The position numbers and the translations under genes are program-made. Shown here piece after piece: positions 12,323 to 24,000 of a stretch of 64,000 bases of DNA. The notes under the pieces are model-generated. The model did no database searches. It was not told the DNA's origin and saw only the letters and a list, made by a program, of their open reading frames with translations. The stretch spans positions 649,485,420 to 649,549,419 of the forward strand of contig NC_081405.1 in NCBI RefSeq assembly GCF_030272615.1. The letters are read 5' to 3'. This DNA is from Cryptomeria japonica (taxonomy: Eukaryota > Streptophyta > Pinopsida > Cupressales > Cupressaceae). The number at the start of each line of letters is the position of its first letter. Within the stretch, counting starts at the first letter, position 1.

Positions 12323-12491
12323 CACTGTGCTTACCCACAGTGCAGCTGAGCTCCGTCCACTGTGGGTAGTCACAATGGCAGACCGAGACCCACCACCACT
12401 GTGGTTACCCACAGCGAGGGACCCGGTGTCGATCCACTGTGGTTACCCACAGTGGCGGCGCCGAGCTGTCCACTGTGAGTAATCACAGTGA
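12323..12491. repeat. Array of five short palindromes in a GC-rich island
   Basis: Five imperfect palindromes with arms ccactgtgg / ccacagtgg around a 4-6 bp centre lie at 12323-12342, 12357-12378, 12396-12416, 12434-12455 and 12470-12491, spaced 34-39 bp start to start. The fourth (12434-12455) has perfect 8 bp arms around ggttaccc; others have one or two mismatches, some compensated. The island (about 12.16-12.54 kb) is GC-rich within very AT-rich sequence and is bounded by homopolymers and (TA)n tracts. Function unknown; they could be binding sites or hairpin formers in an LTR. Confidence 0.85.
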
Positions 12492-12709
12492 GGACTTGGT
12501 CGCGTTGTCCCCTGTTTTCACAGGGGTTCGGCCCTTTGGTAATGTTAATACCCTTTTTTTTTTTTTTTATTATTTTTTTTTAAAAATATGGTAAAAAAAA
12601 AATGTTTAAATATATATATATATCCCCTTTTTTTGTTAGAAAATTTAACATGTAATACATCACTATTTTTTTTTGTTTACAAACATAATTTTCAAAATAT
12701 ATTTTAAGG

Positions 12710-12710
<1 letters not shown>

Positions 12711-12759
<49 letters not shown>
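12711..12759. repeat. (AT)n microsatellite
   Basis: An alternating TA tract of about 48 bp on the right side of the GC-rich island in the 4.2 kb insertion. Confidence 0.93.
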
Positions 12760-12765
<6 letters not shown>

Positions 12766-15479
12766 CTTTTAAACTATAACCCATTTAGGGAATCTTTGAG
12801 TTTACTATTTTTGTGTATCTTTAAAATGCATATAAAAGATTTCCTAATGTTTTTTTTTTTTTTAAAACTAACATTCTATAACAAATAACTACAATGCATT
12901 CTAACAGCAACTTAAAATATAATCTTTTTGGCAACAAAATAAATCTAAAACTAAATGTTATTCTCTCTTCCTTTAATAAAATAAGCTACTAAAATAAGTT
13001 TCATTTTTTGCATTAAATGGGAAATTAAATGACTGATTTATTTATTTACAACAACATAATAACATAAAAGAACATGTAGTAACAACTAATTTTTTATTTT
13101 CAAAATACACAAAAATGCATCTACTTTTTTTTTTGTAAAACATGAAGATTTAAATGCAAACTAATACATTTCTTCTTTCTTTTTGCAAAACTAACCAACG
13201 CAGGAAAAATATATATATTTCTTTAGCAATGTAAGTACAAGGTAAATATGAATACAAATAGGTTTGAAAACCCAACAAGTATTTTCCCTTCCATAGTAAT
13301 ATGAATAAAATATATATACTTCTCTTTTTTTTGAAAATAAATACAACATAACACTCTTTCTCCTTCCTTTTTTAACTACAAATAAATACTTTTTTTTTTG
13401 AACTATTTCTGCAACATAGAATCAACAACATAATACAGTAGCAAATCCCTTTATTCTTCATTTCCCATCCCAAGCAACCTGCAATAAAACACAATCTTGA
13501 CCATGGAGAGCTCATCTCCCAGCCTAGGCTTACTAGAAGCCACCCCCGAGCTTGGAGAACCAAGCACTAGACGGGTTACAAACAAGCAAACAACACAAGT
13601 AAGGCAAACACTCAACATACATCTTTCCATCCCAAGCTACACTTTCACCACATCTTGTGATGATCTTTCCACGGGTGGAAGTGGACCAAGTACCATTGGG
13701 GAGATTGCAAGCCAAAATACAACTCAAGCTACCTCATGGCAATACAAAATACAACAAAAGATTTACCACCACACCTTATGCCCCCAAAGGCTCAAGAGCC
13801 ATATTCACTCCCCTTATGACCCCTAAATGCATACACAAGGCTATGCAGCAAGGGTCACAAAGGACACCCTTGAGATCACTCTCCTTAAGGAGAGCCTCTG
13901 ACCCAAGGCTGTCATACTTCTTCCACCCCAAGACCATCCTACTCTCCCAAGAGTAGGAGATCTTGGACACTCCCAAAACAAGAACACATAAACAAAAAAC
14001 ACAGAAATGAAAACTTACATTTTTCTCCTACAATAATTTACATATACACAACTCTTTCAACAAGCATTTCTTTCTTTCAAAAAAAACAACTTAAACAACA
14101 TAAACAAAAGAGAATATAACCAACCTTAATCTGCCAATAGGTATGTTAGACTTAGTTGGGGATGAGCTGCCCAAATCCACACAAACTTTTTCCACCAATC
14201 TTTCCCAAAAATTCTATTCTACAACTAATTTTCAAAACAAGTGCATAATCTCCAACAATGGAGAGTGGGTGATTACTCACTAAGTCCCTAATCCTTGCCT
14301 AAGAAGGCCTCTCACACACTTCCCAACCCCTTGGTTGAGGTGAGAGTTCCCATTGGTTGCTCTTCCCAACCTCTTACACATTACTAAAACTGGAAAGAGA
14401 AAAGGTGAGAGAGAATGGGGAAGAGAGTTTGACATCAAAAGGGAAGGTTGTCTATCCTAGGAGGAACCTTCTAAGTTGAATTTTCGCTCACCTTGGAAAA
14501 ACCACTTTTTGAGGTGACTAAACAGTCACATGGGAGAAGTCAAATGTTTCAAAATACCCCTAACCCATAGGTATACCCTTTGGACCTTTGGAAAAGCCCT
14601 AAAACTGATCCTAGGAGTCCATTTAACCCCTTAGAAACCCAACTGAAGTTTACCTACGGGTCAAACCTGAGTTGACCCCTCCCAGGACTCCCTACCCAAG
14701 GCAAATTTGGGACCACACTCTTGTGTTTGAATGGCTTTGGTAGAAACAAAACTCCCTCCAAGAGACAAGTCAAAATCAATGACACTAATCATCACATGTG
14801 TCAAGTGACACAATAAAATACAATATAAAAGTTACACATGGAATTAGTCTCTTGTAGGATTACACATATACATAAAAATCAATTTTAACATTCAAGCATC
14901 ATACACTTCACAAATAAAATACATTACAAACGGGGTGTTGTCTCTCCAAATAGACAACCCCTAGCTTAACAAACGTACATTGGTCTAGGTTTGGTTCTCC
15001 ATATAAATTCCATGGTCACATGGATAATTTTCTTGCGCATCTCAATTAACACATTAGTAATTCTAAATAATCACAATTATACATAATTAACTACATGGAT
15101 TTCATTGCACATGAAACACTCATACATTTGGCAACAATAATTCAATATCTCATTCATTCAAATTCGACTCCACATAAGCAATTGACATAATTCTCAAAAT
15201 TGAACCATTCATAAAATAAGCATCATTTTTTTCTAACATCAAAATGAAGTCCTACAATTCCAATAATGACATTCACCATTTCAATGTAATTCTAATCTAG
15301 CAACATATAAAGTTTCATAATCATCATGCATAAAATAAAGCGTCAATATATGTCAATGTGATCCAAATCATGAAATCATATAGATTCTAAATCCATAAAG
15401 CATAAAATAAAGCATCCATAATAGTCTCAATATGCAAATAACTGAAAAATGTCAAACTGAGTCGGGGTAGGGCCTCACA

Positions 15480-18127
15480 GATTCAGTGAGTAAGCTTTGG
15501 CATGAGTGCTTGGGCCATGTCAATTATAGATATCTTCAACAGATGAGTACACAGGCAATTGTTCTTGGGCTCCCACAGATTTCCTCCACTGATGGTGTTT
15601 GTCATGGTTGTGTGCTTGGCAAGCATCACCAAGATCCCTTTCCGAAGGGAAGAGCCCCTTGTGCTTTGACACCTTTGGAGTTGGTTCACAGTGACCTGAT
15701 GTCATTCCCTACTCCTTCTTTTTCTAGGGCCAAGTATGTACTCAATTTTATTGATGACTTCTCCAGACGCACATGGGTGTACTTTCTTAAGTAGAAGTCT
15801 GATGTCTTTGATTCATTTCGCATCTTGAAAACATTTGTAGAGAAGCATTCTAGTTGTTCTATTTGGCGAATACGTATAGATAACCGGGGGGAGTATGCAA
15901 ATCAGGATTTTATAGATTTTTGCACTGAGCATAGTTTGCAACATCAATTCCTGTTCCCTACACCCCTCAACGGAATGGTGTCGTTGAGCGAAAGAACAAA
16001 ACTTTACGGGAGATGGCGAATTGTATGATTCAGTCGAGGTCCACGGATTCATCTTTTTAGGTTGAGGTAGTCAATTGTGCCAACTATATTCAGAATCGGA
16101 TGTCTCATAAGGCAATTCAACATATGACTCATGAGGAGGCTTGGTCTCATGACAAGGCTGATGTTTCTTTTTTCTGAGTATTTAGGAGTGAGGCCTGGAC
16201 ATTTATTCCTGATGCTCAAAGGAAAGCAATGGAGCGGGAGAGATGACCCCTCATTTTTGTTGGCTACTGTGAGGATGTTAAGGCATATAGGTTGTTTGAT
16301 CCTGATTCCCTGAGGTCCTGTTTCGATGGGATGTTCAGTTTGATGAGCATCGTCCCATAGTGGACACCTTGTCTCCAGTGTCTACCCCTCTTCCTACTCC
16401 TCCCACTACATGTCTTCAAGATTATTTTGAGGATGATTCTGATGCTGCTGATGATGATCCACCATCTCCACCTCCACCTGGTCCACCTTAGATGCCCAAG
16501 TGGGTCCACTTTATGTTGAGGCGGCAGGATCTATGCCTAGTGATCCTTCAGACACTCGTCGCACCTGTTCTCATACTGTGGGTTCTAGTCTTTTGAGTCA
16601 TGCCATTTGAGATCATCCTCAGAATTTTTCAGAGGCTATAGGACACCCTGAGTGGGATTGTGTTATGGAGGAGGAGTATTCTTCTTTGATGAGGAATAAT
16701 ACTTGGGATCTCTGTCCTCTTCCTAAGGGCAAAAAGATGGTTCGGTGTCATTGGTTATATCGCACTAAGTATGTTGCTGATGGTTCAATTGATAAGTACA
16801 AAGCACATCTTATTGCGGAGGGTTTCTCATAGGTTGATGGTATTGATTAATCCGAGACATTTTCCCTTGTCGCCAAGATGAACTCTTGCACCTTCTAGGG
16901 GATGGCCCATTTTTCAGATGGATGTGAAGAGTTCTTTCTTGCATGGAAACCTACAGGAGAAAATCTATATGGAAGAGCCTCAGGGATTTGTGCAGGATAG
17001 TTCTTTAGTTTGCAGGCTTTGGCATTCATTGTATGGTCTCAAAAAGGCCCCTCAGGCTTGGTATGAGAAGATGGACTCCTTCTTGATCTCCACTAGTTTC
17101 ACACACTGTCATTCTGATCACACAATGTACATTCAACTTCTTGAGGGTGAGATCTTGATTCTTGTGCTATACATTGATGATCTCCTCATCACAGGTAGCT
17201 CATCTTCTATGATTCAACATTTTTAGTGAGCTTTGATGGACCAGTTTGAGATGATAGATCTCTGTCTTCTACACTATTTTCTTGGTCTTCAGGTAATTCA
17301 GTCTTCCTATGGGATCTTCATTTATCAACACAAGTATGCTCTTGACATTCTTCAGCGCTTTGACATGCTTGATTGCAAGCCTGCTCCCACTCCTTTTCAG
17401 TCAGGGTTTGTTTTGATTACCACTTGCTCCACTCCTTTAGTAGATTCTACACTTTACAGGCAGTTGGTTGGCATTTTGTTGTACATGACACACACTCATC
17501 CTAATCTTTCCTTTGTGGTTTGCCTTGTCTCTTGATTCTCCCATGACCTCATGAGAGTCATTGGCAAGCTGCCAAACGTATTTTGTGGTACATTCAGGGC
17601 TCTATTTCTCATGGAATTCACTACACATCAGGGGAACCTCACATTGTTGGGTACACTGACTTAGAATGGGTTGGTTATGTCAATGATCAGAAGTCTACTT
17701 CTAGCTTTGTTTTCTATCTTGGCTCTGGTCCTATCACATGGTCTTGCAAGAAGAAGTCTGCTCATGTATTATCATCTACCAAGGCTGAGTACCGAGCTGC
17801 TGTACTCGCCAGTTAGGAGGTCTTATAGCTTCAACAATTGATGACAGAGTTTGGTTTTCCTCTTGACAGTCCCACTATTCTTTGGTGTGACAATCAGAGT
17901 GCCATTCACATTTCTCGCAACTCGATAGAGCATCAGTGGGTGAAGCACATTGAGCTTCACATGCATTTCATCCACCAGTTGATTCAAGATGGTTCTCTCA
18001 TTCTGGAATACATTCCCACTGCCAAGTAGGTTGCAAACATCTTCATGAAACCTTTTGCATCACCGCGCTATCTTCAGTTGCGCTCTATGCTTGGGGTGAA
18101 GGAAGTTGTCCTTGGCGAGTCTTTATG
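15480..18127 (+). pseudogene. Copia element 1 integrase, reverse transcriptase and RNase H
   Basis: Domains in order: GAG-pre-integrase (L-W-H-E-C-L-G-H-V-N-Y, C-H-G-C-V-L-G-K, 15489-15630); integrase core with V-H-S-D-L-M-S (15685), D-N-R-G-E-Y (15880) and, after a frameshift near 15960, N-G-V-V-E-R-K-N with the catalytic glutamate; RT with W-L-Y-R-T-K-Y (16753), M-D-V-K-S-S-F-L-H-G-N-L (16918), L-Y-G-L-K-K-A-P-Q-A-W-Y and the catalytic Y-I-D-D-L-L (17172); RNase H with Y-T-D-L-E-W, S-S-T-K-A-E-Y and L-W-C-D-N-Q-S-A-I (17655-17910). Near 16880-16910 a short stretch of RT between V-A-K and M-D-V-K-S-S is deleted and out of frame. About ten stops interrupt the whole. Confidence 0.88.
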
Positions 18128-18338
18128 AGGCCTTCCTTCCTTCTTATTTCTTTCAGCATGTTCTTTTATCTCTTTTTGGAGAGGATTTTTTTCCCACTGG
18201 GTTTTCTCTTTTTCTCCGTTTCATAGAGATTTCATTGTATTTGGGTCCTTGATCAGGCCTTGTTGTCGGGACCCATCTTTCCTGCTTTCAGTAGTTGTTC
18301 TATGTTTTAGCTTCTCTCTAAGTCTAGCTTAAGGGGGG

Positions 18339-18705
18339 TGTTAGAGTAATTGGGTCCTTACTTGATTAATTAAATAATATTTGTTTAATTAATTAAGTTC
18401 CCCTTTATCTCTTTTACACTTAAGCTAACATTAGGTGCATAATAATTAATTCTTTTATTAATTATTATATACAAGCCTAGGGTTTTCCCTTTTAGAGTTT
18501 CTTGACCTATTAGATGTTGGATTCTTTTCTTTGTATCATTATCACATTACATTTTTTTATGAATACAGAGCTCTCATCCTTTTTGAGCATTTTTTTGTGT
18601 ATTTGGTTTTTCTCTGTTGCTTCCTTACTTCTCCTTATAATAGGTTTATTTCAGCTTGCAGAGATCATTTGGGCTCTTGTGGTGTTGTATTTGTCAACTC
18701 TCACA
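18339..18705 (+). repeat. 3' LTR of copia element 1
   Basis: Begins tgttagag directly after the polypurine tract aagggggg (18331-18338) and ends ctctcaca, giving TG...CA with an 8 bp imperfect inverted terminus. The length is 367 bp. A TATA-like tattatataca lies near 18463. The final 45 bp match the 5' LTR remnant that ends at 9356. The base run after it is gaaat. Confidence 0.85.
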
Positions 18706-18708
18706 GAA

Positions 18709-19508
18709 ATGTCACAACCATGCTATAAGAGAAGTTTTAAAATGAACTACTATGTTGTTTTGAATTTCAAAGATATTCTGGGTTACCCAAATCCCATACC
18801 CACAAAAATTAGAAAGCATTTGCCAATATTCAGTGGGGAGAAATCAGAATCAGCACGTCAACATTTAAAAGATTTTCAGACTTGATGGGAGATTTTGAAG
18901 TTTGTCAAGAAGATGTCTGCATGAAATTATTTGTCCAGACACTAAAAGAGGATGCAAGAGATTGGTTCACTTTTTTGCCAGCAAATTGTATTTCCTCATG
19001 GGATGGAGTAACAACTGACTTTATAGCCCAATTTGCTGAAAAGGTGAGTGATTATGATATGCTGAGAGGATTCATGTACATACAAATCAGGGAAGATAAA
19101 TTGGTACCAGCATTTAATATCAGTTTTTCACAAACATTGTCTAAAATTTCCAGCAAGTATAAGTTTAATGATGGAGCATGCTTGGAGATTTACATGAGTT
19201 CTTTTGACAAGAAGATGAGTTTCCTATTAAGAGACAAAGAACCCAAAACTTTGCATCAAGCTTTTAACATAGCTAGGGAGATTGAAAACAATTTAAAATT
19301 TGGGATCCTAAAGAAATTTTTGTCTGTTGCTGCTTCTTGTCAAAACATATTCAATGGTGAAAGTAGATGTGAAGTTAGGAAAAACATTCTTTGTCAAGGT
19401 GTGTCAAGCTTTGTTGTTCAAAATGGTCTTGCTGATATATGTGATTCAAATTTAAATGAGAGTCAAGAATATCTTTTGTCAATTATGGTTGTCTCTTACA
19501 TTTTGTGA
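18709..19508 (+). pseudogene. Retrotransposon gag gene of the large non-autonomous element
   Basis: The protein matches the Ty3-type gag family (PF03732): I-R-K-H-L-P-I-F-S-G-E-K (from 18808), M-G-D-F-E-V-C-Q-E-D-V-C-M-K-L-F-V-Q-T-L (18885) and D-A-R-D-W-F-T-F-L-P (18952), followed by S-W-D and F-I-A-Q-F-A-E-K. The ATG at 18709 is a plausible start, but it lies only 4 bp beyond the end of the copia LTR, so the true start may have been lost. A one-base frameshift near 18875-18882 separates the first 55 residues from the rest; after it the frame is open to 19508. No CCHC zinc knuckle is seen at the C-terminus. Gag would form the virus-like particle. With no pol nearby, mobility would need an autonomous partner. 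Confidence 0.78.
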
Positions 19509-19539
19509 TAATGTTGTTACAGAGATAGATATATATATA

Positions 19540-20811
19540 AAGGATATGCACCATTTGATTTCTATGTCGGTTATGTTGATTATGTGGCTGCAAATTATGA
19601 AGTTAATCATGCATCTCCCAAGGATAATGATAATGAAAACAATGATGATGATGACCATCAGTCTTTACATGCTGCTAATGTATTTGATGTCAAAGTACCA
19701 AATACTAAGGTATCACCAAATGTTGTTGATCGTGAGGACAGTGAGTTCGATTTTCAACACTTCGAAGATATACAAATGAACAATCAAGATCAATTTTAGA
19801 ATAAGAGTGATTTTGACACAAGTTATTCCTTTTCTTATGATCAGCAAGTGAATGCCAGTCATGCAGCTGAGGATGCCTACGAGAATTCTTATTATTCATC
19901 TTGTGAAGATGATATAAGAGGAGATCAAGTTATGTATCTCAGTTATGAATCTAAAAAATGAAAGTGTTTTTGAAGATAAAAACATATGTGAAAGTGCAGA
20001 TAATGTCTTATTTTCAGATTTAAATGAACCTATATTTGAATGTTTTCAAGGTTTGACATACCATGAAGAGGATGTGAATGTTGATGGTATGCTTGAACCG
20101 GATATGGAATTCTTTGCCTTTGATATAAATGTTCATAGTGCTGATGTCATTGATGAAAAAGTTGAAGTTTCCCCTTGTATTGATTAAGTTTTTGATGTTG
20201 ATGAAGTTGCCAACAATAGTAGCATGTGTTGTAAAAACTTATTTCATGATGAAGATAAGAGGCATGGGCTATGTGATGATTATTTCAGACCACAAATGGA
20301 AGTTTTTTAGGTAAATGTAAGTCTGAATGAGAAAGACTTAGCTGAGGGTTTGCTTCAGCTAGAAGTATGCATTCTTTTCCATGATTGGGATATTGAGAAT
20401 GCTGATGTATTGAGTTTGATAAACAAGGATAATATAAAGTGTGGTCTTCATTGTGAAGTACCACATCTGGACCAAAATGTTTATGTTCCTTGTTTGTATG
20501 AATCGGTTATTAATGTCCCGTATTCTATGAATCTAAATGATAACAAGACATGTGCTGATGAGAACTCCAATGTTGAAAATGAATGTTTTATTTTTGAAAT
20601 TCAACATGATGATACCCTTGAAAAGGATAGAGTTGATTGGGATACTGAAATGTATGGCAGCTTGTGGGAAGGCCTTTATAGTGATTTATCTCATGATTTT
20701 ACATTTGTTGAAGTAGTGTGTGGCTATAAAGTTCAAAATAGGGCAAAAGGTGTGCACACCAGTTGTTGTAGTAATGAGATGAAAGGGGTTGATTATAAGG
20801 ATTATGCTTAG
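19540..20811 (+). other. Acidic ORF remnants downstream of gag
   Basis: Three stretches (19584-19796, 19945-20187, 20350-20811, with stops and a frame change between them) encode aspartate-, glutamate- and asparagine-rich protein, including N-D-N-E-N-N-D-D-D-D-H near 19635. The codons still look constrained: few stops, and one stretch of 153 codons. No protease, RT or integrase motif is present. By position this is where pol would start, so it is either a second product of the non-autonomous element or a gag extension. I do not recognise the family. Confidence 0.45.
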
Positions 20812-21040
20812 TTGTTGTCAAAAGGTGCTTTGTTTGGATCATGATATCAGGTGACGAGAATCAAATTTTTGACAGAGGCAAGTACAAAGAGTTTTTGGAG
20901 CAAGTTTATAATAAGTTGTAAGTATGTTTATACATTTTGTATAGTCACTTTTCTTTCAATTGTGTGGTTTTCAATAAGGTACACTACTATTTGGTAGAAT
21001 AAGGTGCCCCTGTTTTTTAGAGTGAAGCTCATTGAAGAAT

Positions 21041-21055
21041 TCAAAAGAGGAGAAG
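21041..21055 (+). other. Candidate polypurine tract of the gag-only element
   Basis: The purine-rich run caaaagaggagaag directly precedes TG at 21056. A PPT next to TG is expected at the start of a 3' LTR on the plus strand, and this agrees with the gag orientation and the PBS-like box at 8351. Confidence 0.5.
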
Positions 21056-24000
21056 TGATCCGTTTTTGGGTGGTCTTCCCTACCAAAGATTCTGAATTCT
21101 TGTGTTGATCTTGCAATCAACCAGATCCCCATTTAGAGCCACTATTGAGACTCATAAATTTGAGTGAATTTGAGAGGCCCATTTCAAAATTTTGCTCTTG
21201 CACTTTCAAGTGACCATCTAATGAGTCAACCTGATAGGCCTATTTTGAAGGAGGGTAAAATGGAGCCAATTGATTATAAAGGGGTAAGACTTGGGAAATG
21301 TGTCCTACACCTTTCATTTAGCCTATGTAGTGCTCTACAACTTTCAGAATTTAGTTTAGGTTAGTTTATCAAGCACCCTTTTCAAGGGGTTGACTTAAAG
21401 TTGTTCTATGCACATACTCAGATTTTATCAAATGACCTACTTTGAGGCTTTACATTTTATGATCAGTTGATCATCATGTTGAAATTCAAAGTGCATTGAA
21501 TTATATGCATATAGGTGTGTCCACATGCCGAATTTCAAGTCCCTGTGAATCCATTTTCTCAGTTTGGAAAGCTTAATCCATTTGCAGTTTGTACTGTTTG
21601 CATAAGTCCCTGTTTAACAACTAGTCAGAGCACCACTTTGTATGTGTAAGAGATGCCCAGATGAATGTCATATCAAAATTTTTATTCTAGGGTACTACCA
21701 GTATGAAAGGCAACCTATGTTTCTAGTTTGAATCTCCTACCAATCCATTTGATCAGTTTTCTAAAGCCATTTCTTTTACAATTTTTTGAAAATCTACAAG
21801 TTGTGTTCTTTTCAAAAAGGGTAAATGGTCAACTTCGAGCATTAAAATCTTCGACCCAGTTGAGTGTCACAAAGAAATTATTATTGCCCTATGTTGTGGA
21901 CATATAAGACAACTTCCATCTGCATTTTGGAGCCCTGGTCAATCCATTTGACCTATTTGCAAAGCCGAGTTTGAAAGCAATTTCTTCAGTTTCTCTGTGT
22001 GCAAGTTCAGAAAATGACAAATGGTCATCTTTAACCATTAATATTTCTTCACCCAAGATTCGTCATGAGGAATGGTTTTGTAGAGTGAATGCCAATATAT
22101 CAAACATTATGTTTTCCAGTGGGCGAGGTATAGAAATGTGTTTTGATTAGTTTCTGAAATGCATCTTTGGGTTTAAATGCGAAAATGTGGCACAGTTGCC
22201 AATGAGTTGCAAAACTAAGTTTAATGATCGAATAATGGTGCAAATCAACTCCAGAGGTATGTTCAATGTGCCTGAGGCATTTCAAGAGCCAGTTGAATGA
22301 AAATGATTTTTTTTTAGTCGGGCCCACTTTGGGGCCTGATCTGGCTCATGCCCGTGCATTAATTTTATGGTGAAATGTTCTTATTTCATAACAATGTATA
22401 TCAATACTAGCTCGACTACAATTGGCAACTTGGTTTGGTGAGAGAAGATTTCATTTTATTGTTGTGACTGGATAAAGAACGGAGGAATATTTCTTGCCAA
22501 TGGGACAGTGAGAGGCGATAGGGTGGAAAACATTGATAAGGCGTTTGAAATCTTTCAAGTAGCAACCCCTGCTGCTGGTTAGGGAATGCCATAGAATGTT
22601 TCAAACAAATGTAATTGGCCTGTGTAACCAAAGTCTATGACCCTTGTTGGCATCCTCCCCATACGTTGGGTGAAGAGGGTTTTAAAAAGGTTTAAAAACT
22701 TTTTAGCAAATGAAATTGGCAGGTGTAAATGCAGTTCGCACCCCTTGACCAACATCGCCCTTAAGTGGCGTTTGAGCATCTTTGGTAACTTTTAGCAAAT
22801 AAAATTGTTACTCGTAGAAAAGGCATAGAAATCTTCAGCAAATGCACTTGCCAGGCTCAAAGCCAACCTTTCCCCCTGCATGGCAGACAAGGTGGAAAAT
22901 GGTGGAGAAGGCGTTGAAAGGCCATTGAAATTCCTAGCAAATTCCATTGACAGGTGTAAACCAAATTCCATAACCCTTTTTAGATCTTCCCTGGTAGATG
23001 GTGTGGAAATGGTGGAAAGGCTTATAAACTTTCAGTAGAATGAAATAGACATGTGAAATGCCAGTCCTCCCTGTGTGGAGTTAAAGGTGGGGTTGCATGA
23101 GTATGGTGTGGTGGGAAAAAATGCCATAGGAAACTTCCAAGCAAATGCATTGTCAGGTTTAACACCAAATGCAATGACCTTTAGCATCCCCTGCATGGTA
23201 TGTTGAAAAGACTTTAGAAGCTTTCAAGCAAATGCAAACACCAGAAGGGGAATATGCAAAAGCATTTATCCCACATTGATAGTGCAAAGGAAGTTTATTA
23301 CATTTAAATACAAAGCCACACACATCTATAGTTTCAAGAGTTGGAAGAATTTTGGCAAGTGGAAGTTCAACGCTTGGTGGACCCCACGCATGTGCACGTA
23401 GATCGAGGCACCCAAATTTTGTGACAAAAGGGCGTTAAAGATCGAGCAATTTGGAGATGATCCAACACTAGTCGTTGTACCGCAATGAGAAACAACTCAT
23501 CAGTTATCCATCGTGACTCAGTGACAAAGAAGAGCCAAGGTCTAGTGGTGGGTTCAGCGATGTTGAGGTGGCAGGTCAGGTGGCACCCAGGTGGATTCAA
23601 AGAGAACCAGAGGCTGACACATAGCGGGGCACTGAAGGGAAAAATCAAAATTAAATGTATAGTTCCAACTATAGTGAAAAATGCAAAAATTTAAATGACT
23701 ATTGTGTAGAGATTGATTAACGGTTGAGGGGTTGTTTTTTACTCAAATATGCAAGTGTTATATGTTGTTAGAAAGGTCTTGGAGTGAGGAGTTCATTTCT
23801 GCAACTAGTTTGAGCGTGTCTCAAATATTTTGAGAGGTTTTTTCATTGGAATGATACAAAGAATATTTTCAGTTGGATAAAGAGGACACTTGGCAATTTG
23901 TGATGCTGATTTGATCTTTTCCCTCTACTTTATATTCTTAGTTCTTCTCTTTTGTTCCCGGTTCCCAGTTTTTTGGCAATTTTCTCCAAGGGAGAAATCC

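Larger units (their letters stand above)
11305..15479. mobile_element. 4,175 bp non-coding TG...CA insertion (solo LTR or LARD-like) inside copia element 1
   Basis: The element starts tgtcatgccc and ends gggcctcaca, an imperfect inverted terminus with TG...CA ends. It is flanked by gattt (11300-11304) and gattc (15480-15484), a 5 bp target duplication with one mismatch. Removing it joins N-V-D-S to S-K-L-W-H-E-C-L-G-H in frame, restoring the copia GAG-pre-integrase region, so the boundaries are precise. Inside are two (TA)n tracts, a GC-rich island with five palindromes (12.32-12.49 kb), and AT-rich sequence with no conserved protein domain or obvious long direct repeat. A solo LTR of this length would be unusual; a non-autonomous element with unrecognised LTRs is the alternative. 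Confidence 0.75.
9290..18705 (+). mobile_element. Ty1/copia element 1, nested in the gag-only element
   Basis: A degenerate copia element with, in order: a 5' LTR remnant ending at 9356 (atcaca), a tRNA-Met-type PBS (tggtatcatagc, 9357-9368), gag with zinc knuckle, protease, integrase, RT, RNase H, a PPT (aagggggg, 18331-18338) and a 3' LTR (18339-18705). The last ~60 bp of the 5' LTR match the end of the 3' LTR (shared gatcatttgggctc), so the 5' LTR has lost most of its length. Stops, a frameshift and an internal deletion in RT make it non-functional. It sits between the leader and the gag gene of the large host element, and is itself split by a 4,175 bp insertion. Confidence 0.85.

Noticed and set aside
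12240-12482. Proline- and tryptophan-rich ORFs over the GC island, on both strands
   Set aside because: Open in several frames because the island is GC-rich; the repeated residues follow from the palindromes.
12323-12491. CRISPR-like array (regularly spaced palindromic repeats)
   Set aside because: Only five units, the repeats are the palindromes themselves with diverged sequence and ~15 bp spacers, and the setting is a plant retroelement. No cas genes are possible here.
15480-18127. Endogenous plant pararetrovirus
   Set aside because: Domain order integrase - RT - RNase H, the tRNA-Met PBS and the LTRs are those of Ty1/copia; no movement or coat protein motif is present.
9282-18710. Target duplication gaaa(t) around copia element 1
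   Set aside because: The 5' LTR has lost its outer part, so the left gaaa is probably not the original flank; a 4-5 bp match is weak.
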